36,630 bases of DNA, from NCBI GenBank assembly GCA_902630355.1, contig CACOUL010000023.1, forward strand, positions 1 to 36,630. Direction: 5' to 3'. A program made the translations under genes and the position numbers. Below the pieces are notes generated by a model. It was not told where the DNA came from. It did no database searches and was given only the letters and a program-made list of their open reading frames with translations. This DNA is from Planctomycetaceae bacterium. Lineage in GTDB: Bacteria > Planctomycetota > Planctomycetia > Pirellulales > UBA7805. This document shows positions 1 through 8,503 of this stretch, piece after piece (within the stretch, counting starts at the first letter, position 1; every line of letters starts with the position of its first letter).

Positions 1-2
1 GC

Positions 3-1184
3 ATTCTGCTAGATGCCAATGATGAATTGGTCGCTTTTTATAAAGGACCTCTACAAATTTCTGAGCTTTTAAACGATCTTTCTCATCTGAAGGACACCGT
101 TCAAGAGCGTATCGCACACTCTGCCTCCGTTCCCGGGCGAGTATTAAATCACAAAACGATTCAGCAGGTACAAACCGTTGCCGAGGCGGAGCAGAGATTT
201 AAAACTGCACATCTTTTTCAAAAAAATGGGCTTTGGAGACAAGTGCTTAGCCAGTACGACGCAATCCTTAATCTTTGGAATGTAAACGGTGAGCCGTCGC
301 TGGATAAAACTGATAAAACAAACACAGCTTCGCCCCTTAACGATTCACAGCACTCGGGAAAACAAACTCAAATCATGTCCCTCGCTTATGCTGGACGTGG
401 CCAGGCACACGAACAGTTGGGACAATTGCAGGCAGCCCTAGACGACTATGAAAAAGCCATGGCAATCCTTCCACAGGATGCGCAAATCTATGTGCATTCT
501 GGAAACTTGCGGGCAAAGCTCAAGGACTTCACGGGTGCGGTGAACGATTATACGATTGCCCTTGAGAAAGAACCCGAATTGCATGAAGCACTGATGCTTC
601 GTGCAAACGCACATAAAAAACTAAAAAACTATCAACCTGCCGTGGATGATTACGACCAAGTCCTTCGAATCAACCCCAACACACGTCGCGCCTACATTGA
701 ACGTGCAAAGCTCTTCATGATCCTCGCCACGTATGATCGCGCTTTGGAAGATTTTTCCGTGGCACTTAGGATGGATTCTCAGGATGCAGAAACGCTGACC
801 AATCGAGGCTCTTGCTATAGCAATCTGGGAGAACCTGGTTTGGCACAAAAAGACTTTGCAGAAGCGATTAGGTTGAACCCCCGCAGCCCAATCGCCTACA
901 ATAACTTGGGATGGTTGCTGGCGACTTACAATGACACAGACCATCGCAATGGCGAACAAGCAGTACACTATGCACGAAAGGCCTGTGAACTATCGAATTG
1001 GAAAAGTATTGATGCCCTGGATACGCTTGCGGCCGCCTGTGCGGAACTCGGAAGATTCGAAGAAGCTCTAAAGTGGCAAACCAAGGCTATCGACCTTGCA
1101 CCCGATGCAGCGATTCCCTCCCTGCAGTCTCGACTCGACCTTTATCGATCGAGCAAACCATATCGGGATAGAAGTAGTGAATAA
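3..1184 (+). CDS. TlpA-like thioredoxin tail plus TPR protein, 5' end outside the window
   Basis: The frame is open to the left edge, so the gene is partial; the first TTG (27) is not a convincing start. The first residues (ILLDANDELVAFYKGPLQ) match the last strand and helix of a TlpA-like thioredoxin and align with the same part of the protein encoded at 3247-5511 (FLIDAKGRLSVIYKGPVT). About six TPR units follow, from roughly 360 to 960 nt. The C-terminal 85 residues (WLLAT, RNGE, LDTLAAA, KWQTKAI, PYR) are again shared with the downstream paralogue. The missing upstream part probably holds VCBS and ASPIC domains, by analogy. TPRs suggest protein-protein contacts and the thioredoxin fold an extracytoplasmic redox role; neither is shown. 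The stop is TAA, and the next gene starts 100 bp later on the same strand. Confidence 0.85.
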   Translation: MLLDANDELVAFYKGPLQISELLNDLSHLKDTVQERIAHSASVPGRVLNHKTIQQVQTVAEAEQRFKTAHLFQKNGLWRQVLSQYDAILNLWNVNGEPSLDKTDKTNTASPLNDSQHSGKQTQIMSLAYAGRGQAHEQLGQLQAALDDYEKAMAILPQDAQIYVHSGNLRAKLKDFTGAVNDYTIALEKEPELHEALMLRANAHKKLKNYQPAVDDYDQVLRINPNTRRAYIERAKLFMILATYDRALEDFSVALRMDSQDAETLTNRGSCYSNLGEPGLAQKDFAEAIRLNPRSPIAYNNLGWLLATYNDTDHRNGEQAVHYARKACELSNWKSIDALDTLAAACAELGRFEEALKWQTKAIDLAPDAAIPSLQSRLDLYRSSKPYRDRSSE

Positions 1185-1284
1185 AAGAGTTTGAGAATAG
1201 TATTGATTAAACTGCTCACAGCTTGAAACGTTGTTGATTTTTTAGCGGTTGGAGATTGACGTTATTAAATCTTTGGAATTGGCC

Positions 1285-3189
1285 ATGTCTTTTCGGTCTA
1301 AAAGATGTCTTCTGACTCTATCACTCTTTGCGGCTATCGCAATCGTATTTCCGTGGTCGTATCCGACCAGCGGCGAGGAAACGTCCAAACAGGCAATCGC
1401 GACAGACTCGGCCTCCGTTGGCCATCTGATTGAGAGCAACAAGAAGTGGGAAAGTCTCGATGATCCTTCGCGCGATGGATGGGCAACTGAAGAATTTAAT
1501 CTTCACGCTGGAAAGCAACTTAAAAAACTCGGAAACCTGTTATTGGAGGGCCGTGCCCTTACTTCTACTGACACAAGGCCTTTTGTGACCGAAAACTTCA
1601 GTTGCGAATCGATTTGGCCAGAGAGTCACCAAGCTGTCTACGACGATGGGGTATTCAAAATTTCGAGATTTTCCGGAATTGCTTCCGAAGACGATTCTCC
1701 AGGTTCTAACGAGTCAGCGAAGCGTTTTTCCGGTGCCGAAGGTTTTGCCACATCTCTCAACGGACTCTATTCTCTTTTCCGAGACGCTGAATCGATACAT
1801 CACAAAGCAAAAATTATTGGCGTGAAGCCAACGGGTGATTCGGTCATAACGCAACAATATTTTTCCTCCTCAGGAAAAACCCCTCAAGGAATGCTTGAAC
1901 AACATTCAACCTGGGTTATCGAATGGGAACGAGCCGAATCGGGGCAACCGCCGAGGATGCGTAATCTTCAAGTCGAAGATATTGAAGTTACGCGGATAAC
2001 GAGCGAAGGCAAACCACTTTTTTCAGACGTCACAGAATCTGCACTGGAAAAGAACACCAGCTATACGAAACAAGTGCTGCAAGGCATGAATCATTGGTTA
2101 CACCGAAGCAACGCTATGAAGAGCGAGCGGAGAGACTCGGGATATGAATTTGGCACAAATACACCTGGAATCGCTCTGGGAGACGTGAATGGTGATGGAT
2201 TAGAGGACCTCTATCTCTGCCAAGAAAATGGGCTGCCCAACCTGCTTTTCCTTCACGATCGAGATGGCACCCTGCGCGATGTCTCTGAGGAATGGGGTGC
2301 CGACTGGATACAGGATGCGCGCAGTGCCTTGTTTCTCGATTGGGATAACGATGGTGATCAAGATCTCGTAGTTGCCATTCGCGGGGGCGTGGTATTTGCC
2401 GAAAATATCGATCAAAAGAGATTTGAATTTCGTGGACTCGTTGAGACGAGCAATGACAATATGTCTCTGGCATCTGCTGATTACGACAAGGATGGCGACC
2501 TCGATTTATATGTTTGCACGTACAATCGAAATTTATTTTACGATTCGAATACGGATATCAATACAAATGAGGATCAACACGCCTTCGTTCCACATGACGC
2601 CAATAATGGCGGAAAAAATACTCTCTTACGCAATGAGGGCTCAGGTCATTTTATAGATGTTACTAATGAAATAGGGTTGGGAGTACACAACCAGCGCTAC
2701 AGCTTTGCTGCGGCATGGGAAGATTACGACAACGATGGCGATGCTGACCTCTATGTGGCCAACGATTTCGGCCGTGACAATCTCTATCGAAACGATGATG
2801 GGATCTTCAAGGAAATATCATCGGCAGCAAACATTGAAGACAGCGCCACCGGTATGGGAGTTGCCTGGGGCGACTTTAATCGCGATGGCTGGATGGATTC
2901 ATACATTAGCAATATGTGGTCTTCCGCTGGCCGCCGTGTGACGCATCAGCCAAAGTTTAAGGCTGATAATCCAACCGTACGTAAGCGTCTCCAACGGTTT
3001 GCGAGAGGCAACACACTCCTTAAGAATAATGGCAACGGCGGCTTTGATGACGTGAGTGGACCGTCAGGCGTTGAAATGGGCCGCTGGGCGTGGAGCGATC
3101 AATTCGTTGATTTAAACAACGATGGCTGGGAAGATTTAGTAGTTGCCAATGGCTATCTTACCGGAGTCAATAATTCGGGTGATTTGTGA
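1285..3189 (+). CDS. Secreted VCBS/FG-GAP protein (CRTAC1-like); front part of an ASPIC-TlpA-TPR protein cut by an in-frame TGA
   Basis: ATG 1285 is preferred over the upstream TTG 1249 because it gives a clean Sec signal (MSFRSKRCLLTLSLFAAIAIVFPW) behind a GGAA element. Residues about 280-630 contain six or more FG-GAP/VCBS units with calcium-loop motifs such as DVNGDG, DWDNDGDQD, DYDKDGDLD, DYDNDGDAD, DFNRDG and DLNNDG, expected to form an extracellular beta-propeller. The ORF stops at NSGDL just where CRTAC1/ASPIC proteins usually continue with a D-S-F-F-W-R-Q-V-type motif. That motif (SFLWRQV) is encoded directly after the TGA in the same frame. This is therefore probably the front half of a 1409-codon gene ending at 5511, disrupted by one substitution or a sequencing error. 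The remaining alternative is two separate proteins. Substrate unknown. Confidence 0.8.
   Translation: MSFRSKRCLLTLSLFAAIAIVFPWSYPTSGEETSKQAIATDSASVGHLIESNKKWESLDDPSRDGWATEEFNLHAGKQLKKLGNLLLEGRALTSTDTRPFVTENFSCESIWPESHQAVYDDGVFKISRFSGIASEDDSPGSNESAKRFSGAEGFATSLNGLYSLFRDAESIHHKAKIIGVKPTGDSVITQQYFSSSGKTPQGMLEQHSTWVIEWERAESGQPPRMRNLQVEDIEVTRITSEGKPLFSDVTESALEKNTSYTKQVLQGMNHWLHRSNAMKSERRDSGYEFGTNTPGIALGDVNGDGLEDLYLCQENGLPNLLFLHDRDGTLRDVSEEWGADWIQDARSALFLDWDNDGDQDLVVAIRGGVVFAENIDQKRFEFRGLVETSNDNMSLASADYDKDGDLDLYVCTYNRNLFYDSNTDINTNEDQHAFVPHDANNGGKNTLLRNEGSGHFIDVTNEIGLGVHNQRYSFAAAWEDYDNDGDADLYVANDFGRDNLYRNDDGIFKEISSAANIEDSATGMGVAWGDFNRDGWMDSYISNMWSSAGRRVTHQPKFKADNPTVRKRLQRFARGNTLLKNNGNGGFDDVSGPSGVEMGRWAWSDQFVDLNNDGWEDLVVANGYLTGVNNSGDL
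3187..3189 (+). other. In-frame TGA interrupting the CRTAC1-ASPIC-TlpA-TPR gene
   Basis: Both flanking ORFs are in the same frame, and the 19 codons between the TGA and the next ATG (3247) are open and encode family-typical sequence (SFLWRQVLAQ). One base change (for example TGA to GGA or CGA) would restore the long frame. No Shine-Dalgarno-like sequence is obvious before ATG 3247. TGA ends other genes here normally (10256-10258, 20963-20965), so codon reassignment does not explain it. Confidence 0.75.
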
Positions 3190-3246
3190 AGTTTTCTTTG
3201 GCGGCAGGTTCTGGCGCAAACAATAAACGATAAAACCGAACAGCAT

Positions 3247-5511
3247 ATGACGGCGGGACGCCGGTCCGCGTCGAGAGAACTGGGAACTCTCTTAAAAAAA
3301 GGCGGGTCGCTCAGTGGGCATGAACGGAATTGTGGGTTTTTAAACTTACGTGGCGCACAACCACAAAATGCTCGCTTTGCCAATATTTCTGCAGTATCGG
3401 GCTTAGATTTTGCCGACGATAGTCGTGGACTCGCCTTGGTCGACTGGGATTATGACGGTGATCAAGATATCTTGTTCTCGAATCGCAATGCCCCGCGAAT
3501 TCGATTCATGCGTAATGACGGTTCTAATGATAATCACTTCCTCGCACTACGACTCAAGGGAAACGGTTCGAACACCAATCGCGATGCCATCGGAGCGCGA
3601 ATTGAACTCGAACGTATGAGCAGTCCGGATAACGGTTCCCCGGCAAACCCAACGGGCACCTCAAAACGTCCGCCAATGATACAAACTCTTCGAGCAGGCG
3701 AAGGGTTTATTTCTCAAAACAGCAAGTGGATTCACTTTGGGCTAGGCGCTGACAAAGACCTTCAAAAGGCGACTGTTCTTTGGCCCGGAGGTACTACTGA
3801 AGAATTTTCAAATCTAGAGCCAGACCAACATTACGAGTTAATCCAAGGCACTGGTACCGCAAAGTCATGGAAACCACCGATTGGCAAACACCAATTGGTT
3901 GCCAAGCCACCCAACCTGCCGAGTCCGACGGAAAAAGCGCGTTCCCCCCTTGTCACACTCGCCCCTCTACCGAGTTTGAAATATGAGTCCTTTGCTGGCA
4001 AAAGCCAGATTATAAAAGTAGGAGAAGGCAAACCTTTGCTTGTCAATTTATGGGCAACATGGTGCCTTCCCTGCGTCAAGGAGCTTAAGGAATTCGCCGA
4101 CCAGGCAGAGATAATTCAACAGCACAACCTGGAAATCGTTGCTCTCTCAGTCGATGGCCTCGGCAGTGACGAGGGCGATCCTGCCGCAGCCGAAAAATTG
4201 ATTGATAAACTTGGTTTCCCCTTCGAAGCAGGGCGGGCAACGCCGCAACTCCTCGAACTCCTCCAAGAATTTCATGATTCCTTAATTCCCCTCCAAAAAT
4301 CGTTGCCCATTCCATCTAGTTTTCTTATCGATGCCAAGGGTCGATTGTCGGTGATTTACAAGGGGCCGGTCACAGCGGAGCAATTGATAACTGATCTAAA
4401 ACACTCATCTCTTAATCGAGAGGAACGTTTGGCAGCAACCATTGATATGCAGGGGCAAACCATCCAACATCCTCGCGTGCAAAATCTCATGAGTCGGGAC
4501 GACGCGCGGTCACTCTTTCAGATCGTGCGTATAACCCAGCAAAGTGACCTGAAAGCAGCAAAAAAGACCTACGAAGAAATTATTCGACTCGCTCCCGATT
4601 TCGCTCAAGCTCACAGCAAACTTGGTGTTGTTTGTCTTCAACTTGGGGAACTCGATGAAGCCAAACAGCATCTTGGTAATGCGCTGGACATTGACCCCAA
4701 CCTTGCAACTGCCCTCTATAACATGGGTGTCATTGCTGCTCGCTCTGGTGACTTTTCTTCCGCAGAAAAATATTTTCGTAAAGTGGTGCAAGCCAACCCT
4801 CGCTCCACTGAGGCTGTGTTCAATCTCGGGTTGATTTTACTGAACCAACAAAAATACCAAGCCGCAAAGGCTTACTTGGATAAAGCACTCGAACTGGCAC
4901 CGGCCAATGCCAACATCCTCTACAATCACGGAAATGCAAATGCTGCTTTGAATAACCACGAAAATGCGATTCATGATTACAGTATGGCAATCCAGATTCA
5001 GCCAGCCTTTTTCGCAGCCTATCGGAACCGTGCGAAGTCGTCTATGAGACTCGGAAAGTACGATGCGGCTAATGATGATTACACAAAAGCAATTGAACTT
5101 GCGCCACAGAATGCCAACTTGCATTTCAATCGGGGTCAGATTCGCCAAATATTGGGTAACACAGAAGCCGCGTTGGATGACTACGAAACTACCATTCGTC
5201 TGAATCCAATGCACGTGATGGCTTACAACAACAAAGCATGGCTTCTGGCGACGAGTTCTAAAGGCGCCATACGCAACGGCGAAGAAGCGGTAGCAAATGC
5301 AGAACGTGCTATGCAGATGTCAAAATCAAAAAGGCATGACATCTTAGATACACTTGCTGCCGCATACGCGGAGACGGGACAATACGAAAAAGCCGTAAAA
5401 TGGCAGCGCAAGGCCATTGACCAAGCCCCCGAAGATGCCAAAAAGGCACTGACCGAAAGACTCCGGATCTATCAGTCGCACAAGCCTTATCGATCCTCAG
5501 CGCCGCTTTAA
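3247..5511 (+). CDS. ASPIC/UnbV, TlpA-like thioredoxin and TPR protein (rear part of the gene starting at 1285)
   Basis: Residues 1-90 finish the CRTAC1 module (SGHERN, then DWDYDGDQD and NRNAPRIRFMRN). Residues about 95-190 are an ASPIC/UnbV domain (AIGARIEL, then GEGFISQNSKWIHFGLG and WPGGTTEE). Residues about 240-395 form a TlpA/ResA-like thioredoxin domain with the redox pair Cys273/Cys276 in WCLPC. Residues 425-690 hold about seven TPRs, followed by the C-terminal WLLAT/RNGE/LDTLAAA/KWQRKAI/PYR segment shared with the gene at the left edge. ATG 3247 is only the first ATG after the interrupting TGA; it has no clear ribosome site and no signal peptide. Translated alone, the thioredoxin would stay in the cytoplasm, which is unlikely for a TlpA type. 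The likely native form is a fusion with 1285-3189. An extracytoplasmic thiol-disulfide role is inferred from the fold. Confidence 0.8.
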   Translation: MTAGRRSASRELGTLLKKGGSLSGHERNCGFLNLRGAQPQNARFANISAVSGLDFADDSRGLALVDWDYDGDQDILFSNRNAPRIRFMRNDGSNDNHFLALRLKGNGSNTNRDAIGARIELERMSSPDNGSPANPTGTSKRPPMIQTLRAGEGFISQNSKWIHFGLGADKDLQKATVLWPGGTTEEFSNLEPDQHYELIQGTGTAKSWKPPIGKHQLVAKPPNLPSPTEKARSPLVTLAPLPSLKYESFAGKSQIIKVGEGKPLLVNLWATWCLPCVKELKEFADQAEIIQQHNLEIVALSVDGLGSDEGDPAAAEKLIDKLGFPFEAGRATPQLLELLQEFHDSLIPLQKSLPIPSSFLIDAKGRLSVIYKGPVTAEQLITDLKHSSLNREERLAATIDMQGQTIQHPRVQNLMSRDDARSLFQIVRITQQSDLKAAKKTYEEIIRLAPDFAQAHSKLGVVCLQLGELDEAKQHLGNALDIDPNLATALYNMGVIAARSGDFSSAEKYFRKVVQANPRSTEAVFNLGLILLNQQKYQAAKAYLDKALELAPANANILYNHGNANAALNNHENAIHDYSMAIQIQPAFFAAYRNRAKSSMRLGKYDAANDDYTKAIELAPQNANLHFNRGQIRQILGNTEAALDDYETTIRLNPMHVMAYNNKAWLLATSSKGAIRNGEEAVANAERAMQMSKSKRHDILDTLAAAYAETGQYEKAVKWQRKAIDQAPEDAKKALTERLRIYQSHKPYRSSAPL

Positions 5512-5593
5512 ATTAGCGAACGTTGTAACGCTACCGCCAAGACTGGTCGGGCGACATCACACGGAATTGTCAGGCGCAAACTCCGTTTTCTTC

Positions 5594-5650
5594 AGACGCA
5601 TGGTCTCTCTTCTTCAGACACATAGTCTCTTTTTTTCAGACGCACAGTCG
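5594..5650. repeat. Three AGAC-N5-GTCT inverted repeats at 22-bp period
   Basis: AGAC gcatg GTCT (5594-5606), AGAC acata GTCT (5616-5628) and AGAC gcaca GTCG (5638-5650; last base off) each have 4-bp arms around a 5-bp spacer and are spaced exactly 22 bp apart. Each is preceded by TTC, giving a 22-bp direct repeat overall. Two helical turns between dyads would put all three sites on one DNA face, which fits a cooperative operator. The arms are too short for stable RNA hairpins. The nearest downstream gene is the lipoprotein at 5866. Confidence 0.7.
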
Positions 5651-5777
5651 TCCTTCAATCGCATACTCTGGTGCGCTAGTTCACTTTGCCTATCTTATAT
5701 CGCCTTTTTTAGCGTTAAGAGCTACCGCACATAGGTGAGTGCATAACGGAGAAGGCGAAAAAATCGCAGTTTTTGAA

Positions 5778-5804
5778 TTGACGTTTTGAACGCATCACTA
5801 TAAC
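5778..5804 (+). promoter_or_regulatory. Possible sigma70-like promoter of the 5866 gene
   Basis: TTGACG (5778-5783) and TATAAC (5799-5804) resemble -35 and -10 boxes, but the 15-bp spacer is short. The pair lies about 60 bp before the ATG and downstream of the inverted-repeat array. Weak call based only on sequence resemblance. Confidence 0.25.
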
Positions 5805-5865
5805 TGTTAAGTATTCCTTGATCACATTTGGGGCGTGACTTGGAAGTGGAACAGATGAGTGGCTA

Positions 5866-8322
5866 ATGTTTAGGACACCTGCGCGCTACGTTAGCTTTGT
5901 GGCTCTCCCTCTAAGGGATAGGGCGACCTCTAACGCGTCGACCGATCGAACCATCCCCGCGACACCCGTTCCCCCTCAGACACGTAGCCGATGTAGACAC
6001 CGTCTCTGGTTTCTGGCGATCTTGCTCGTGCTTTCTGGATGCGAATTCAATCGGCAGCCGCAACAAACACTCTCTGAGCAGTCTAAACAGGATTCTAACA
6101 CTCAATTTGTTAGTACCGAGCCTAGCACTGTTTTTCCTGGATCCCAAAATATTCCCGGATTTCAAAACCAAACAGAGGTTTTCAAAATTCCCACCGAACA
6201 ATCCATTCAGCAATCGGCAGCGAGTGAGATATTTCTTGGAAGTCATCGCATCCAGTACTTACGAAACGTGATGGAGACACTTCCTTCGGAAGCGAGCGAT
6301 AAACAACGCCTGCTACTGCACTATGCACTTGGGCAGGCGGAAAGTCTCCTGGGCAATGAACAGATAGCAATCGACCATTTGGAAAAAGCTTATGCCATCC
6401 TACCACGCGTAAGAGGGTCGTTGACGCGTACTCAGATCGAAAGGATTATTTATCGCCTTGGTCTGGCCTACATGCGTCAGGGAGAAACTCAAAACTGTTG
6501 CCAGCGCAATACGGCAGAAAGTTGCATCTTACCCATTCGTGGTGCTGCTATCCATACAAAACAAAAAGGATCTCAAGCCGCGATTCGCTACTTTACTGAA
6601 CTATTAGAAATGACTGCGGGAACGCATCGACGGGCACAATGGTTGCTCAATATTGCCTACATGACTATCGATGGATATCCGCAGGATGTTCCAGAGAAAT
6701 ATCTGATATCACCGGAAAAATTTGCATCAAGAAAACCGTTTCCGCGATTTGAGAATATTGCGCGTAAGTCGGGGATCAATACCCACAACTTGGCTGGAAG
6801 TGTTGTCATTGATGACTTTGATGGTGATAATTACCCGGATATTCTTATCTCATGTTGGGATCCAAGGGAACACATTCGTTTCTTCAAAAATTTTGGCGAT
6901 GGATCCTTTATTGATCAGACGATTGATGCGGAACTCACAAATATCCGCGGTGGCATCAACATGGTTCAAGCCGACTACGACAATGATGGTGACCTTGATG
7001 TTTACATTCTGCGAGGATCATGGTTAGGGTCTCCCGGCCGTCATTCAAACACCTTGCTCCAAAATGATGGTTCCGGAAAATTCCACGACGTAACCATGAG
7101 CTCGGGACTAGGTTCAATCCACTATCCGGCTCATTCCGCAGGTTGGGCGGATTACGATAATGACGGCAACGTCGATTTATACGTTGGCAATGAAAACCTA
7201 CATGATGGAAAACAATTTGATTCCAACCCCGTTCCAAGTCAACTGTTTCGCAACAATGGAGACGGCACATTCACTGACGTAGCGACTGAAGCGGGTGTTA
7301 CCAATTGGCGTTTTGCAAAAGGAGTCACATGGGGTGATTACGATGGCGATCGCTTTCCCGATTTATATATCTCGAACTATGGCTCCCCCAATAGGCTCTA
7401 CCATAATAACGGCGATGGAACATTTACCGATGTTGCAGATGAATTGAACGTAGATCGCCCCGTCAAAAGCTTTCCAACTTGGTTTTGGGATTTTGATAAC
7501 GACGGTCGTTTGGATTTGTATGTATCCAGCTACGATTTACGCAGAGGAAGTCTCGATCCTGTAGTTCGCGACATTCTGGACCAACCCACAACAATGGCTC
7601 CATCCCGACTTTACAAAGGAGTTGAGGGTAACGGTTTTGAGGAGATCTCAACCAAACAAGGCATTACAAAACTTGCGTTGGCCATGGGAGCGAATTATGG
7701 GGACCTAGATAACGATGGTTATCTAGACTTCTATTTAGGCACTGGCTATCCAGACTATGAGGCGTTGATGCCCAACGTGATGTTCCACAACCGGAAGGGA
7801 CAACACTTCGACGATATCACTTTCTCAGGTGGTTTCGGCCATCTGCAAAAAGGCCATGGCATCGCGTTTGCCGATCTGGATTTGGATGGTGATCAAGAAG
7901 TAATCGCACAAATGGGTGGGTTTTTTGAGAGTGACAAATACAGTGATATCATCTTTGAAAATCCAGGTTTTGGAAATCACTGGCTCAAAATCAAACTGAC
8001 AGGTACCAAGTCCAATCGCTCGGCAATCGGTGCGAGAATTCACGTGATCATCACTGAAAACGGTAAAAGACGCTCCATTTATAAATACGTGAATAGTGGC
8101 GGTAGTTTCGGCGCCAACCCGCTAAGTCAATCGTTGGGACTCGGTCAGGCCTCAGAGATTAATCGTCTTGAGGTTTATTGGCCCACCACAGGAATGACGC
8201 AGACTTTTACTTCGGTTCCGATGGATCAAACAATTCAGGTCACCGAGGGGCAAGCGCATTTCAAGGTCATCGAGGTCATCGAGCGGCCACAGTTTACCCC
8301 TATCTCATCCACTTCGCCGTAA
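5866..8322 (+). CDS. TPR-VCBS-ASPIC/UnbV lipoprotein (CRTAC1-like)
   Basis: The protein has 818 residues. A long basic N-region leads to a hydrophobic segment ending in lipobox LSGC with lipidation Cys59 (LWFLAILLVLSGCE). The unusually long leader suggests the true start may be later, for example GTG 5899. Residues about 120-270 are TPR-like (LHYALGQAESLLGNEQIAIDHLEKAYAI split over two helices). Residues about 290-690 contain FG-GAP/VCBS units with calcium-loop motifs (DDFDGDN, DYDNDGDLD, DYDNDGNVD, DYDGDR, DFDNDGRLD, DLDNDGYLD, DLDLDGDQE). The C-terminus is an ASPIC/UnbV domain (AIGARI, then SGGSFGANPLSQSLGLG and VYWPTTG). It differs from the two upstream proteins in having TPRs first and no thioredoxin. 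It is probably anchored in the membrane facing the periplasm or cell surface. Function unknown; it may belong with the upstream paralogues. Confidence 0.88.
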   Translation: MFRTPARYVSFVALPLRDRATSNASTDRTIPATPVPPQTRSRCRHRLWFLAILLVLSGCEFNRQPQQTLSEQSKQDSNTQFVSTEPSTVFPGSQNIPGFQNQTEVFKIPTEQSIQQSAASEIFLGSHRIQYLRNVMETLPSEASDKQRLLLHYALGQAESLLGNEQIAIDHLEKAYAILPRVRGSLTRTQIERIIYRLGLAYMRQGETQNCCQRNTAESCILPIRGAAIHTKQKGSQAAIRYFTELLEMTAGTHRRAQWLLNIAYMTIDGYPQDVPEKYLISPEKFASRKPFPRFENIARKSGINTHNLAGSVVIDDFDGDNYPDILISCWDPREHIRFFKNFGDGSFIDQTIDAELTNIRGGINMVQADYDNDGDLDVYILRGSWLGSPGRHSNTLLQNDGSGKFHDVTMSSGLGSIHYPAHSAGWADYDNDGNVDLYVGNENLHDGKQFDSNPVPSQLFRNNGDGTFTDVATEAGVTNWRFAKGVTWGDYDGDRFPDLYISNYGSPNRLYHNNGDGTFTDVADELNVDRPVKSFPTWFWDFDNDGRLDLYVSSYDLRRGSLDPVVRDILDQPTTMAPSRLYKGVEGNGFEEISTKQGITKLALAMGANYGDLDNDGYLDFYLGTGYPDYEALMPNVMFHNRKGQHFDDITFSGGFGHLQKGHGIAFADLDLDGDQEVIAQMGGFFESDKYSDIIFENPGFGNHWLKIKLTGTKSNRSAIGARIHVIITENGKRRSIYKYVNSGGSFGANPLSQSLGLGQASEINRLEVYWPTTGMTQTFTSVPMDQTIQVTEGQAHFKVIEVIERPQFTPISSTSP

Positions 8323-8420
8323 ACCGCGCGCCTGCAGATTTCATAATCCTCCCAATCGTCACGCGCGGAAAGACCCTCACGCAGCGTAGGGCGGCTCCTG
8401 CCGGACTGGCCCCTTTTCCG

Positions 8421-8448
8421 TCACGGACCGTGAGTTTTCGTTTATAAT
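8421..8448 (+). promoter_or_regulatory. Palindrome overlapping the -35 position of a TATAAT promoter
   Basis: A perfect 13-bp palindrome TCACGGACCGTGA (8421-8433) lies just before a consensus -10 TATAAT (8443-8448), about 55 bp upstream of the thioesterase ATG. The -35 region would fall inside the palindrome, so a bound repressor would block it. An alternative reading is a weak terminator of the 5866-8322 gene: a 5-bp stem with a 3-base loop followed by T-rich DNA. Confidence 0.45.
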
Positions 8449-8503
8449 TGCATTGCACTGCACTCCGCACCGCTTTATCCAACTCACGTTTCCGAGGACC
8501 ACT

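Larger units (their letters stand above)
5512..5865. other. 354-bp intergenic spacer
   Basis: No credible ORF is present. The spacer contains the 22-bp-periodic inverted repeats at 5594-5650, a T-rich stretch around 5680-5715 and a weak promoter-like pair near 5778-5804. I see no convincing hairpin-plus-T-tract terminator after the stop at 5511. Confidence 0.7.

Noticed and set aside
3187-3189. TGA reassigned as a sense codon in this organism
   Set aside because: Several intact genes (ketosynthase, SCO1, TIM barrel) end with TGA at the family-typical length.
3187-3230. Selenocysteine insertion at the in-frame TGA
   Set aside because: No convincing bacterial SECIS-like hairpin follows; the possible TTTG/CAAA pair encloses mismatches. 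Family members have an ordinary residue here, not a redox cysteine.
5594-5650. CRISPR array
   Set aside because: Repeats are only 22 bp apart with no separate spacers and no cas genes nearby.
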